Part shown: positions 16,839-24,595 of the stretch, in pieces
Position numbering within the stretch: the first letter of the stretch is position 1
Layout of the letters: each line of letters opens with the position of its first letter
Origin: Bacillus sp. FJAT-50079
Lineage (GTDB): Bacteria > Bacillota > Bacilli > Bacillales > Bacillaceae_C
Length of the DNA: 64,000 nt
NCBI RefSeq assembly: GCF_018343515.1
Contig: NZ_JAGYPD010000006.1
Span: forward strand, 248,001 to 312,000
Direction: 5' to 3'
Notes under the pieces: model-generated
Database searches by the model: none
What the model was told of the DNA's origin: nothing
The model's input: only the letters and a program-made list of their open reading frames with translations
Position numbers and translations under genes: made by a program

Positions 16839-19093
16839 CACACACAATCCTCAATATCCGAAGCAGTAGAACGAACGTAATACGTTGTTTTCATGCCGGA
16901 ATCCCATGCTTGTAAATGCAAATCGAGCATGACTTGCGCTTTAATATGGTTTGGAACATAGAAGTTAAAAGAGATTGATTGATCAATATGGCGTTGTCTT
17001 GCTGCGTTTTGCTGAATTGACCAGCGCTGATCAACAATATAAGCTGAACGGCGATATACATCGTACGTATTATGATCTAAATCTGGTGCGACAACAGGAA
17101 GTTTAAAGTCTTTCTTTTCTTCGTGATAGAAAGGTTTAAAAATTGGGTCAATACTCGCCGTCGAACCAGCGATCACAGATGTACTTGAATTTGGAGCCAC
17201 GGCCATTAAATAGCCATTTCTAATTCCATGCTCAGCCACTTCATTCATCAGCTGTTTCCACGAATCAGCATGATCTCCAGTTAAATATCCGCGTTGTTTA
17301 AAGTATTCACCTGTCTGCCAGTCACTTCCAGAGAACTTAGAGTATGCACCTTTTTCTTTCGCTAAATCGACACTTGCTTGGATTGTTAATTGAGCCACTT
17401 GTTCATAAAGCTCATCAGCAAATGTCACTGCTTCTTGAGACTCCCATTTAATACCATTTAAAGCTAATAAGTGATGCCAACCAAACGTACCTAAACCGAC
17501 GGCTCTATATTTCTTGTTCGTAATAGTTGCTTGTTTGACATCAATTGTATTTAAGTCGATAACATTATCGAGCATTCTTACTTGGATCGGAATTAAACGC
17601 TCCAATGCGTTATTCGGAACAGCTTTTCCAAGGTTGATAGAGGAGAGGTTACAAACAACAAAATCTCCTGCCTTTTTATATGTGATGATCGTGTCGCCAT
17701 CTACGATTTCTTCGTATTGAACCGTAGGGGACATATTTTGCATGATTTCTGTACACAAATTACTTGAATAAACCATGCCTTCATGTTTATTTGGATTTTT
17801 TCGGTTCACTTCGTCGCGGTAAAACATGAATGGTGTACCTGTTTCTAATTGCGATTTCATGATTCTTGCCATGATTTGGATTGCGGGCACTTTTGTTTTA
17901 CTAAGTGCATTGCTTTGAACGCACTCTTCATATTTTTCCCTAAAGCTGCCTTCACCTTTTTTCTCGTCATAGAAATCTTCCAGTGAATAGCCCATCACAT
18001 TTTTTACTTCATGTGGGTCAAATAAAAACCAATCTCCGCGTCTTTCAACTTGTTCCATAAATATGTCCGGCAAACAAACGCCTGTGAAAATATCATGTGC
18101 TCGTTGACGCTCATCCCCATTATTCAGCTTTAAATCTAAGAAGGAGAGGATATCTGCATGCCACACATCTAAATAAACAGCGATTGCACCTTTTCTTCGT
18201 CCAAGCTGATCCACGCTAACAGCCGTATTGTTCAGCTGTTTAACCCATGGCAAAATTCCGGATGAAGCACCTTTAAATCCTTTAATCGAACTGCCGCGGC
18301 TTCTTACTTTCCCCATATAAACGCCGATTCCGCCGCCGTCCTTAGATAAACGGGCAACATCAGTGTTGCTGTTATAAATGCCCATTAATGAATCTTCGAC
18401 TGTATCGATAAAGCAGCTTGAAAGCTGTCCATGTGCGAGGCCTGCATTCGCAAGTGTCGGTGTTGCAACTGTCATGTAAAGATTCGATAAAGCCCAGTAT
18501 GCTTCACCGACAAGCTTCGAACGTTTTTCAATCGGCTCATCTTGCATAAGGTGTAAAGCAATCACTAACCATCGCTCTTGTGGAAGCTCATATGTATTTT
18601 TTTCATGATCCGTGGCTAAATACCTTGTTGCCAATGTGTGTAAGCCGATGTAATCAAATAGTAGGTCACGCTCTGGATCAATGAGACTAGCTAACTCGAT
18701 AATTTCTTTTCTACTATATTTCTCTAAAATATTTGGAGCGTAGATGCCCTTTCCTGCCAATGTTTTTAATAAACCGTAAAAATCACCGTACTTTAATTCC
18801 TTATCGTAAGCACGATTTTGACTTGCTTTATTATATAACTCTTTCAAGTAAATCTTGGCTGCTTCATATGCCCAGTGCGGATTAGCTTCATCAACATTTT
18901 CTAATGCTGTTTGAATTAATAGATCTGTGATATAATCAGATTTTAGTTCTTCTTTCGATTCAATGTTACGAATAATTTTTTCCTTATAATGTGTAGATGT
19001 AATCGATGTGTTCGTTTCGATAAATGAATAGAGGCGTTTTTTACTAAATTCCAACCTCCTGTTACCATGATCTTTCGTAATAAATGTAGTCAT
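16826..19093 (-). CDS. nrdE: Ribonucleoside-diphosphate reductase large (catalytic) subunit, class I
   Basis: 755-residue catalytic subunit reducing ribonucleotides to deoxyribonucleotides. An N-terminal cone-like region (about 1-100) is followed by the 10-stranded barrel. Seen are LSSCFI with the first redox Cys, NLCTEI with Asn, radical-site Cys and Glu, a VAPNSSTSVIAGSTASIDP loop, and the C-terminal CVWCES redox pair. The ATP-cone sequence (ITKDHGNRRLEFSKKRLYSFIE) is recognisable but allosteric competence is not assured. AAAGGTG lies 6 bases upstream of ATG. It is first in the operon and lies 26 bases after a terminator that belongs to the cobalamin riboswitch. Confidence 0.95.
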   Translation of the reverse strand: MTTFITKDHGNRRLEFSKKRLYSFIETNTSITSTHYKEKIIRNIESKEELKSDYITDLLIQTALENVDEANPHWAYEAAKIYLKELYNKASQNRAYDKELKYGDFYGLLKTLAGKGIYAPNILEKYSRKEIIELASLIDPERDLLFDYIGLHTLATRYLATDHEKNTYELPQERWLVIALHLMQDEPIEKRSKLVGEAYWALSNLYMTVATPTLANAGLAHGQLSSCFIDTVEDSLMGIYNSNTDVARLSKDGGGIGVYMGKVRSRGSSIKGFKGASSGILPWVKQLNNTAVSVDQLGRRKGAIAVYLDVWHADILSFLDLKLNNGDERQRAHDIFTGVCLPDIFMEQVERRGDWFLFDPHEVKNVMGYSLEDFYDEKKGEGSFREKYEECVQSNALSKTKVPAIQIMARIMKSQLETGTPFMFYRDEVNRKNPNKHEGMVYSSNLCTEIMQNMSPTVQYEEIVDGDTIITYKKAGDFVVCNLSSINLGKAVPNNALERLIPIQVRMLDNVIDLNTIDVKQATITNKKYRAVGLGTFGWHHLLALNGIKWESQEAVTFADELYEQVAQLTIQASVDLAKEKGAYSKFSGSDWQTGEYFKQRGYLTGDHADSWKQLMNEVAEHGIRNGYLMAVAPNSSTSVIAGSTASIDPIFKPFYHEEKKDFKLPVVAPDLDHNTYDVYRRSAYIVDQRWSIQQNAARQRHIDQSISFNFYVPNHIKAQVMLDLHLQAWDSGMKTTYYVRSTASDIEDCVWCES

Positions 19094-19118
19094 TTTTTCA
19101 CCTTTTCCTTCATAATAA

Positions 19119-19149
19119 TAAAAAAATCCGCCCGGTGATTGGGCGGACG
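19119..19149 (-). terminator. Terminator of the cobalamin riboswitch expression platform
   Basis: On the minus strand TCCGCCC pairs with GGGCGGA and runs into TTTTTTT, just ahead of nrdE. A competing helix, GAAACGATAG/CTATCGTTTC (about 19151-19193), lies between aptamer and terminator. Confidence 0.85.
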
Positions 19150-19204
19150 AAACGATAGAAAAAGGGCACAGCCATCTTTTGCTATCGTTTCATCTTCCCA
19201 ATCC

Positions 19205-19400
19205 CCGAAGAATTGAAACTCAGACAAGCAAGGCAGGTTTCCTGACTCATGCATCAACCTACTTAGGACCTTCCCACATTGATGCCATTCAGCTTATCAA
19301 TGCAGTGGATTTTCCCGTTCGTACGCAATTACAGTTGCGGGGACAGTTTCGGATTTGCACCGAATTCCCTTTTAACCCTCGATAGGGCACCTCAACTTGT
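19205..19400 (-). ncRNA. Cobalamin (B12) riboswitch upstream of nrdE
   Basis: Minus strand. The conserved segments appear in order: GGTGCC, AGGGTTAAAAGGGAA, TTCGGTGCAAATCCG, the B12-box core CCCGCAACTGTAA, and finally ATGCATGAGTCAGGAAACCT with GCC. This is the standard AdoCbl aptamer. A terminator lies immediately downstream, so ligand binding should stop transcription into nrdE. Control of a B12-independent class I reductase by a B12 aptamer is known from a few other bacteria and usually goes with a B12-dependent class II reductase elsewhere in the genome. Confidence 0.93.
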
Positions 19401-19404
19401 TGAA

Positions 19405-19452
19405 ATTCAATATATTGTATGTTGTTGTTAAAATAATCACTAAATGTTGTGT
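19405..19452. promoter_or_regulatory. Tandem NrdR boxes ahead of the nrd riboswitch
   Basis: ATTCAATATATTGTAT (19405-19420) and TCACTAAATGTTGTGT (19437-19452) both fit the NrdR consensus acaCWAtATaTWGtgt. They are separated by 16 bases, giving about 32 bp centre to centre, the usual three-turn spacing. The proximal box covers a minus-strand TACAAT that could be the -10 element; no strong -35 is seen. Confidence 0.82.
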
Positions 19453-19546
19453 TGGTTTTATAGTAGCATGTGGAAGCTATATTGGCAACCAAAGAATATT
19501 GAACATGGAAAAGACGGATTTGAGTTAATTGTGTTACAATTCAGGC

Positions 19547-19575
19547 TTGACAATATTTTTACGAAAAGGTAAGAT
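19547..19575 (+). promoter_or_regulatory. Sigma-A promoter of the SAM riboswitch transcript
   Basis: TTGACA (19547-19552), 17-bp spacer, TAAGAT (19570-19575), about 30 bases before the aptamer. Confidence 0.8.
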
Positions 19576-19601
19576 GAATTTACGCTAAAATTTCATATTA
19601 T

Positions 19602-19716
19602 TCCTTATAAAGAGTCGGGGAAGGAAACTGGTCCTATGATCCCGCGGCAACCGTTGCTTAAACGCAAAATGGTGCTAAGTCCAGCAAGCTTATTTAGCTT
19701 GAAAGATAAGGGAGAG
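19602..19716 (+). ncRNA. SAM-I (S-box) riboswitch
   Basis: P1 is CCTTAT/ATAAGG (19603-19608 with 19706-19711). Inside are AAGAGTCGGGGAAGG, ACTGGTCCTATGA, CCCGCGGCAACC and GGTGCTAAGTCCAGC, the conserved S-box order. The 3' strand GGGAGAG can pair with CCTCTTCC downstream to form an antiterminator. It faces the AhpD-like gene 120 bases beyond the terminator. Confidence 0.93.
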
Positions 19717-19730
19717 TCCGATACATATCC

Positions 19731-19760
19731 AACCTCTTCCTTCATGGGAGAGGTTTTTTG
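19731..19760 (+). terminator. Terminator of the SAM-I riboswitch
   Basis: AACCTCTTCC and GGGAGAGGTT pair over 10 bp (one T·G) with loop TTCAT and a T-run. Confidence 0.88.
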
Positions 19761-19882
19761 TTGAGTAAGGACATATCATTAAAGCTAAGTAATGCGATTG
19801 GAAAAAACACATTTTATAGGTGGTGAAACATCATTTTAGCGTTTTTCAATCATACTAACAAAAACAAGTAGGGGGATTTATA

Positions 19883-20527
19883 ATGAGTCTTTATAAAAAA
19901 TCTAATTTTAGTAGAATTACAGAATTAAAGGAATATGCACCAGAACAATTTTCAACATTTTTTGCATTCAACGGAAAAGCATTAGCTGAAGGAAAACTAT
20001 CCGTAAAATTAAAAGAACTAATCGCTGTTGCCGTTGCGCATGTGACAGGTTGTCCATATTGTATTGATCTTCATGTGACGGAAGTTAAAAAAGCAGAAGC
20101 GTCAAAAGAAGAAGTAGCTGAAGCGATTTTCGTTGCGACTGCGCTAAAAGCGGGATCTGCATTAGCTCATGGTGTAAATGCATTAAACTCCTTCGATGGG
20201 CAAAAAGATGATGAGCTTTATAAAGCAGAGTACTTTAATCGTCTAGCTGAGTTTTCCAAACTAAACGGTGATGCTTTTAAATCGTTTATCGATTTTGACC
20301 AACAGGCTTTGAAAGCTGGTCAATTAAGTGTGAAAGAAAAGGAACTCATTGCAGTCGCCGTAGCGCATACAACAGGCTGCCCATATTGTATTGACCTTCA
20401 TACAAAAGCAGCGAAGAAAGCAGACGCTACATTGGAAGAAATATCAGAAGCAATTTTTGTTGCTGTTGCATTAAAAGCAGGCTCAGCATTAGCTCATAGT
20501 GTGAATGCACTAATCGCATACGAATAA
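19883..20527 (+). CDS. Tandem AhpD-like (carboxymuconolactone decarboxylase fold) protein
   Basis: 214 residues made of two repeated domains of about 105 residues. Each carries the AhpD-type active site CPYCIDLH (about 57-64 and 164-171) and the flanking KELIAVAVAHxTG and ALKAGSALAH helices. Such proteins are disulfide-active and act as peroxidase partners or in arsenic- and sulfur-related side pathways; the reaction here is unknown. GTAGGGGGA lies 8 bases before ATG. It is the only gene downstream of the SAM-I riboswitch before an insertion sequence, which hints at a link to methionine/SAM metabolism, but the element could have displaced another target. Confidence 0.85.
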   Translation: MSLYKKSNFSRITELKEYAPEQFSTFFAFNGKALAEGKLSVKLKELIAVAVAHVTGCPYCIDLHVTEVKKAEASKEEVAEAIFVATALKAGSALAHGVNALNSFDGQKDDELYKAEYFNRLAEFSKLNGDAFKSFIDFDQQALKAGQLSVKEKELIAVAVAHTTGCPYCIDLHTKAAKKADATLEEISEAIFVAVALKAGSALAHSVNALIAYE

Positions 20528-20533
20528 TATGAA

Positions 20534-20556
20534 AGACCTCCAGTTTATGGAGGTCT
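20534..20556 (+). repeat. Left target duplication of the insertion sequence (terminator stem)
   Basis: A 23-bp palindrome, AGACCTCC…GGAGGTCT, identical to 22121-22143. The left copy lacks the T-run, so it is only the stem of the original terminator. Confidence 0.85.
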
Positions 20557-20568
20557 CAGAGCGTAGAC

Positions 20569-20605
20569 AAAAGGGTTGGAAATCATTTTGATTTCCAACC
20601 CTTTT
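20569..20605. terminator. Bidirectional terminator inside the insertion sequence
   Basis: A perfect 17-bp stem, AAAAGGGTTGGAAATCA with TGATTTCCAACCCTTTT, loop of three T. It ends the transposase transcript and blocks read-through from the AhpD-like gene. Confidence 0.85.
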
Positions 20606-20665
20606 CCTATTAATTCAGGTTAAATCTGTGAAAAAGTTCATTTCAGCTTTCCATTTTGGTTCTTA

Positions 20666-21883
20666 CTAAGCGATGGTTGGCGTTTTCCATGTCCAACTGG
20701 CCAACTTCTTAAGATTTAAGGCAGCAAAAGTCAGCATCGCCTGCATGGACAATTTTTTAATACCTTTTAAGGTTGTCCAGCGCATGCCATGCTTTTCTTT
20801 GGCATCGGCAAAGACACGTTCAATCGTCTCTTTACGCTTTCCGTATATTTCTTTAATTTCATGATTGTGTCGTAAGTCCTCAGCTACATCCAAGTAATCT
20901 TGCCAGATATGACGTTGGATCCTTTTTTGGTGATTCTTACTCTCCGTGCATTGGCTAAGCACCGGACACGTGGCACAAATAGAGCGTTTGTATGGTAGTG
21001 CTGGAAGAACCTGATTCTCTATAAGAAAGTTGGCAATCGCCGGCGTTTTGTAAGCTGCATCAGCGGCAACGACGATTGGACGTCCTACCTGGTCGATGAT
21101 TTTCTGGACTAGCGGTTCAAGCATATTACTATCGTGAACATTTCCTGGAGTGACGATGTTTGCGAGTACAAATCCCTTCTCGTCCGTAGCAGCGTGAAAA
21201 GAATAGGCAAATTGCTTTGTCCGTTCATCCTTAACGTAATAACCACTCTCAGGGTCCGTTGTCGATTCTTTAATCTCCTTGTACTCTTCTGTTTCAAACT
21301 TTTCCGGTGGGAATGGTTTCTTCCCGTTCTTTTCACGATCAAGGTTGAGCTCCTCCTGGAGCCTCTTCTCATAAGCTCGCGTCTCTTTACGAACAACCTT
21401 CTTCTCGAACTTTCTCTTATTCGCACTCGCTTTAACATGGGTCGAATCAATGAAGACATGATCTGGGCTGAGAAGCCCACGATTTGTCACTTCGTTTAGA
21501 ACTTTATAGAAAATCTGCTCGAACAGATCAGTATCTGCAAATCGACGGACATAGTTTTTCCCAAACGTGGAGAAGTGAGGAACCTCGGTATGAAAGCCAA
21601 AGCCTAGAAACCAGCGATATGCCACGTTCGTTTCAATTTCCTTGATTGTCTGGCGCATGGAGCGGATGCCGAAGGTATACTGAATGAATGTCATCTTGAT
21701 CAGCACTACAGGATCTATGCTGGGTCTACCGATGGTCGAGTAAAGATCTTCAACTAATGGATAGATGAAGGAGAAATCAATAGCCGCATCTAGTTTGCGA
21801 ACTAGATGATTTTGAGGAACCAACTGCTCTATGGTCAGCATTTCCAACTGTTCGCGCTCATTGATTTGATTCTTCGTCATCAT
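20666..21883 (-). CDS. IS1182-family transposase (DDE)
   Basis: 405 residues, apparently intact. An N-terminal DUF772-type region (LVPQNHLVRKLDAAIDF, IGRPSIDPVVLIKM) leads into an RNase H-like core with candidate catalytic acids in FIDSTHVKASANKR, VVAADAAYKT and ERVFADAKEKHGMR. A Cys cluster (CATCPVLSQC) lies before the last motif. AGGAGG lies 8 bases before ATG 21883; ATG 21889 and GTG 21892 are closer to the Shine-Dalgarno sequence and less likely. No frameshift or internal stop, so the element may still be active. Confidence 0.9.
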   Translation of the reverse strand: MMTKNQINEREQLEMLTIEQLVPQNHLVRKLDAAIDFSFIYPLVEDLYSTIGRPSIDPVVLIKMTFIQYTFGIRSMRQTIKEIETNVAYRWFLGFGFHTEVPHFSTFGKNYVRRFADTDLFEQIFYKVLNEVTNRGLLSPDHVFIDSTHVKASANKRKFEKKVVRKETRAYEKRLQEELNLDREKNGKKPFPPEKFETEEYKEIKESTTDPESGYYVKDERTKQFAYSFHAATDEKGFVLANIVTPGNVHDSNMLEPLVQKIIDQVGRPIVVAADAAYKTPAIANFLIENQVLPALPYKRSICATCPVLSQCTESKNHQKRIQRHIWQDYLDVAEDLRHNHEIKEIYGKRKETIERVFADAKEKHGMRWTTLKGIKKLSMQAMLTFAALNLKKLASWTWKTPTIA

Positions 21884-21917
21884 ATCCATCACCTCCTATT
21901 TTTAATAAGAAATACCG

Positions 21918-22043
21918 TTGATTGGAGCGTAGGGCGGCGACTCCTGCGGGAACAGCGCGAGCTGAAGACCCTGGACTGAGCACAGCGAGGGAAGCGGCTG
22001 AAGCCGTGCCCGCGGAACGCGTCCGCCCGAAGCGGAAATCAAC
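21918..22043. repeat. Bacillaceae-type GC-rich intergenic repeat inside the insertion sequence
   Basis: Starts TTGATTGGAGCG, contains GACTCCTGCGGGA and GCCCGCGGAACGCG, and ends GCGGAAATCAAC, so TTGATT/AATCAA bracket it. Much richer in G+C than its surroundings. Related but altered copies occur near 43356, 46447 (start only) and 55590. Confidence 0.7.
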
Positions 22044-22120
22044 TTTCCTAGGTTACCACTATTTTAAAAGAAAAAAGACCGTAAGCAAACACCTAAATTT
22101 CTGTGTTTGTCTACAGTCTG

Positions 22121-22150
22121 AGACCTCCAGTTTATGGAGGTCTTTTTTTA
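22121..22150 (+). terminator. Right target duplication, with original T-run
   Basis: The second copy of the 23-bp palindrome is followed by TTTTTT, showing the original rho-independent terminator of the AhpD-like gene, now 1.6 kb away from it. Confidence 0.85.
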
Positions 22151-22235
22151 CGGGAATGGATCCTATGATTAATTATCGTCGCTCTTAATCGCTCCAAAAC
22201 TAGTGTTACGCCCATTCCAGGGACATACGTCTTTG

Positions 22236-22244
22236 CATAGAGTA
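22236..22244 (+). promoter_or_regulatory. Possible sporulation -10 element (SigK/SigE type)
   Basis: CATAGAGTA fits CATAnnnTA and lies 35 bases before the Gly/His-rich gene. A matching -35 is not clear, so this is tentative. Confidence 0.25.
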
Positions 22245-22278
22245 AAAAAAGAATGATTTTTGTGGAAAAGGGAGATGT

Positions 22279-22617
22279 ATGAGCATGAATCAGCGGAATG
22301 TTTACGCAAGGCCTAAGGGGCATGGCGGACATCATGGAGGAGGGAACCATCACGGCGGCGGGCATGGCGGACATCATGGTGGAGGGAACCATCACGGTGG
22401 CGGACATGGAGGACACAACCATGGCGGCTATGGATTTAATAACTTTGGGGCACCGTTTCTTGGCGGGGTATTAGGTGGTTTGACGTTGGGAGCTTTAGCT
22501 TCACCGGGAGTTGGCTACGGTTATCCGTATCCTGCACCTGTGCCGGCTCCTTATCCATATCCTTACCCGTATCCATATCCATATAGCGGTTATCCATATA
22601 GCGGTTATCCTTATTAA
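22279..22617 (+). CDS. Gly/His-rich, Tyr/Pro-rich low-complexity protein (possible spore coat protein)
   Basis: 112 residues. The N-terminal half is Gly/His repeats (GHGGHHGGGNHHGG twice), encoded by a nearly perfect 42-bp tandem duplication. A short hydrophobic glycine-rich middle (GGVLGGLTLGALASPG) is followed by a tail of YPYP and GYPYS units. No catalytic domain. Composition, a possible sporulation -10 upstream and the downstream sspH suggest a coat or crust protein; His clusters may bind metal. Ribosome binding site AAGGGAGA. The repeat tract may vary in length between strains. Confidence 0.65.
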   Translation: MSMNQRNVYARPKGHGGHHGGGNHHGGGHGGHHGGGNHHGGGHGGHNHGGYGFNNFGAPFLGGVLGGLTLGALASPGVGYGYPYPAPVPAPYPYPYPYPYPYSGYPYSGYPY

Positions 22618-22680
22618 ATGTATGTATAAAATTCATTCCTAATTCAAAGAATAGATGAAAAATGATAGGGAGTGAATCAA

Positions 22681-22866
22681 GTGGATCTGAACCGTGCAAA
22701 CCAAATTCTTACTTCGTCGGCAACGATAGAAGTTCATTTTAAAGGTATTCCCGTATGGATTGATCAAGTTAACGAAGATGGGCAAACAGCAACTGTACAC
22801 TTAAAGGACCCGCGTTCTTTAGAAGAGAGAACAACGGTCGCAATTTCAGAATTAGAGGAAATATAA
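22681..22866 (+). CDS. sspH: H-type small acid-soluble spore protein
   Basis: 61 residues. It matches the SspH family in layout: N-terminal NRANQIL, VHFKGIPVWIDQVNE, then TATVHLKDP and an acidic end. These minor SASPs are made in the forespore and reside in the spore core. GTG 22681 has GGGAG 8 bases upstream; GTG 22672 overlaps the Shine-Dalgarno sequence. A terminator follows at once. Its presence marks the organism as an endospore former. Confidence 0.88.
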   Translation: MDLNRANQILTSSATIEVHFKGIPVWIDQVNEDGQTATVHLKDPRSLEERTTVAISELEEI

Positions 22867-22867
22867 C

Positions 22868-22898
22868 AATGAAGCCATCCTTGTGGATGGCTTCATTT
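22868..22898 (+). terminator. Terminator after sspH
   Basis: AATGAAGCCATCC pairs with GGATGGCTTCATT around TTGT, 13 bp. Confidence 0.85.
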
Positions 22899-22912
22899 AT
22901 AATTACACTTCA

Positions 22913-23155
22913 GTTTGGCTCTAATGGCCTTGTAAACGCTGTTTTTTCGAAGTCTTATCCATAAGGGAGCGTCTATTGGTCAGCAAAAGCGACTTTTATC
23001 AAAATCGAATCCATAAGCAGGTGTCAAATGGGCCGTAAACACTGCATTATTAGAAACTCTGTCCATAAGGATACGTCTAATAGCCAGCAGAAACGATTTT
23101 TTTGAAATCCTGTCCATAAGACAGTCGTTAATAGAACAGCCGCTATCCCAAATCA
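22913..23155. repeat. Degenerate 52-bp tandem repeat, about 4.5 units
   Basis: TCCATAAG recurs at 22958, 23010, 23062 and 23113 (steps 52, 52, 51). Each unit continues with a GTCTAATRGCC-like block, then AAACG and a T-rich stretch with GAAATC; a partial unit precedes the first. On the minus strand it is open and reads LMDR-containing repeats of about 17 residues, but no ribosome binding site supports translation. Confidence 0.8.
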
Positions 23156-23158
23156 AAA

Positions 23159-23587
23159 TCATTGATTAAATTCTTCATTATCATGACTGATTTGCCATTT
23201 AACCCCAAATTTATCTGTTAATTGACCGTAGCATTTGCTAAAGAATGTTTCTTGAAGCTCCATTCCGACTTCGCCGCCTTCTTTTAACTTATCAAAGGCA
23301 GATGCTAATTCATCTACATCCGTGCTGACGAGAGCAAGGTTAATATTGTTTCCAACGGTAAATGGCATGCCTGGAAATGTATCAGAAAACATTACATTGC
23401 TTCCACTAATCGTTAGTCGAGTATGCATGACTAAATCTTTCGCCTCTTCCGGCAGAGGATAGTCCGGATGTTGTGGGCTTTCTCCAAACGTCGTAATTTC
23501 TGGTTGTTCCAATTGAAAAACTTGTGCATAAAATTCAACAGCTTCCCGACAATTTCCATTAAAATTAAGATACACATTTACGGCCAT
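23159..23587 (-). CDS. VOC family protein, PhnB-like
   Basis: 142 residues of the glyoxalase/bleomycin resistance superfamily, PhnB/3-demethylubiquinone methyltransferase-like subgroup. Signature parts are VYLNFNGNCREAVEFYAQVF, the HTRLTISGSNVMFSD strand pair and GQLTDKFGVKWQIS at the C-terminus. Substrate unknown. AGGAG lies 8 bases before ATG. Its 3' end touches the tandem repeat. Confidence 0.88.
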   Translation of the reverse strand: MAVNVYLNFNGNCREAVEFYAQVFQLEQPEITTFGESPQHPDYPLPEEAKDLVMHTRLTISGSNVMFSDTFPGMPFTVGNNINLALVSTDVDELASAFDKLKEGGEVGMELQETFFSKCYGQLTDKFGVKWQISHDNEEFNQ

Positions 23588-23779
23588 TTCTATCGCTCCT
23601 CAGTTAAATTTAATACTACTGTTTGAACATAACAGAAAGGAAACGGTGAAGCAACTTTTGAAAGGGGGAACTTGAATCTATGAAAATATGATGAATTTTC
23701 ATGTAAAAGGATTTTTTCTTGGTGAGTAATGGTAAACTAGAATATACTTATTAAATTACAGACAAAAGAGGAGAACAAA

Positions 23780-24571
23780 ATGATTAAAGCGATTTTTTTT
23801 GATTTAGATGATACTTTATTATGGGACCAAAAAAGTGTGAAAGAAGCATTTGTTGCTACATGTAAAGTGGCCGAAGAGCGTTGCGGAATAGATCCAAATC
23901 AACTTGAGGAAGCCGTGCGTGAAGCAGCAAGAGAATTATATGCAACGTATGAAACATATTCTTTTACACAAATGATTGGGATTAATCCGTTTGAAGGGTT
24001 ATGGGGGAACTTTTTAGACGACCATGATACATTTAGAATAATGAAAGAAATCGTACCGGGATATCGTAAGGATGCATGGACGAAAGGACTGCAAAAGCTT
24101 GGTGTGGATGATCCTGAATTTGGTTTTGAATTAGCTGAACGATTCCCGCAAGAGCGAAGAAAGCTACCATTTGTATATGAGGAATCATTTCAAGTGTTGG
24201 ACCAATTAAAAGAAAAGTACCGGCTTTTGCTTTTAACGAATGGATCACCAGATTTGCAAAATACAAAGTTAGAAATTACACCAGAGATTGCTCCATACTT
24301 TGAGCAAATCGTTATTTCTGGCGGCTTTGGAAAAGGAAAGCCTGACCCAACGATATTCGAACATGCCCTATCATTAATGTCACTAGAGAAAGATGAAGTG
24401 CTAATGGTCGGAGATAATTTAATGACGGATATATTAGGAGCGAATCGGGTAGGAATTAAATCGGTATGGATTAACCGCCACCAAAATGAGCGAAATGAAG
24501 TAATCCCTACATATGAAATTAAGCATTTGGAAGGACTTTTCCCGATTTTAGAACAATTAAATAACAAATGA
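23780..24571 (+). CDS. HAD-superfamily hydrolase
   Basis: 263 residues. Motif [10 protein letters not shown] (catalytic Asp 8 and 10), motif II LLTNGS (about 154-159), Lys in [10 protein letters not shown] and motif [11 protein letters not shown] are all present. A long helical cap (about 18-120) makes it a subfamily I phosphatase. Length and cap resemble B. subtilis YsaA. Substrate unknown. GAGGAG lies 8 bases before ATG. The next gene starts 24 bases after, so the two may share a transcript. Confidence 0.85.
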   Translation: MIKAIFFDLDDTLLWDQKSVKEAFVATCKVAEERCGIDPNQLEEAVREAARELYATYETYSFTQMIGINPFEGLWGNFLDDHDTFRIMKEIVPGYRKDAWTKGLQKLGVDDPEFGFELAERFPQERRKLPFVYEESFQVLDQLKEKYRLLLLTNGSPDLQNTKLEITPEIAPYFEQIVISGGFGKGKPDPTIFEHALSLMSLEKDEVLMVGDNLMTDILGANRVGIKSVWINRHQNERNEVIPTYEIKHLEGLFPILEQLNNK

Positions 24572-24595
24572 TCCGATACAGAAAGGCGGGGTATC

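Larger units (their letters stand above)
20557..22120. mobile_element. IS1182-family-like insertion sequence
   Basis: 1564 bp between perfect 23-bp direct repeats. Ends are inverted, CAGAGCGTAGACAAA on the left and TTTGTCTACAGTCTG on the right (13 of 15 match). It contains one intact transposase on the minus strand, a 17-bp hairpin after the transposase, and a 126-bp GC-rich repeat between the transposase start and the right end. The target was the stem-loop terminator of the AhpD-like gene, in keeping with the preference of several IS1182 members for palindromes. Confidence 0.85.

Noticed and set aside
21922-22188. Plus-strand frame of 88 codons at the insertion sequence right end
   Set aside because: It reads through the GC-rich repeat and the inverted end; Ala/Glu/Arg bias comes from the repeat.
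22913-23155. CRISPR array
   Set aside because: Units are contiguous and diverged throughout, with no alternation of constant repeats and unique spacers and no cas genes.
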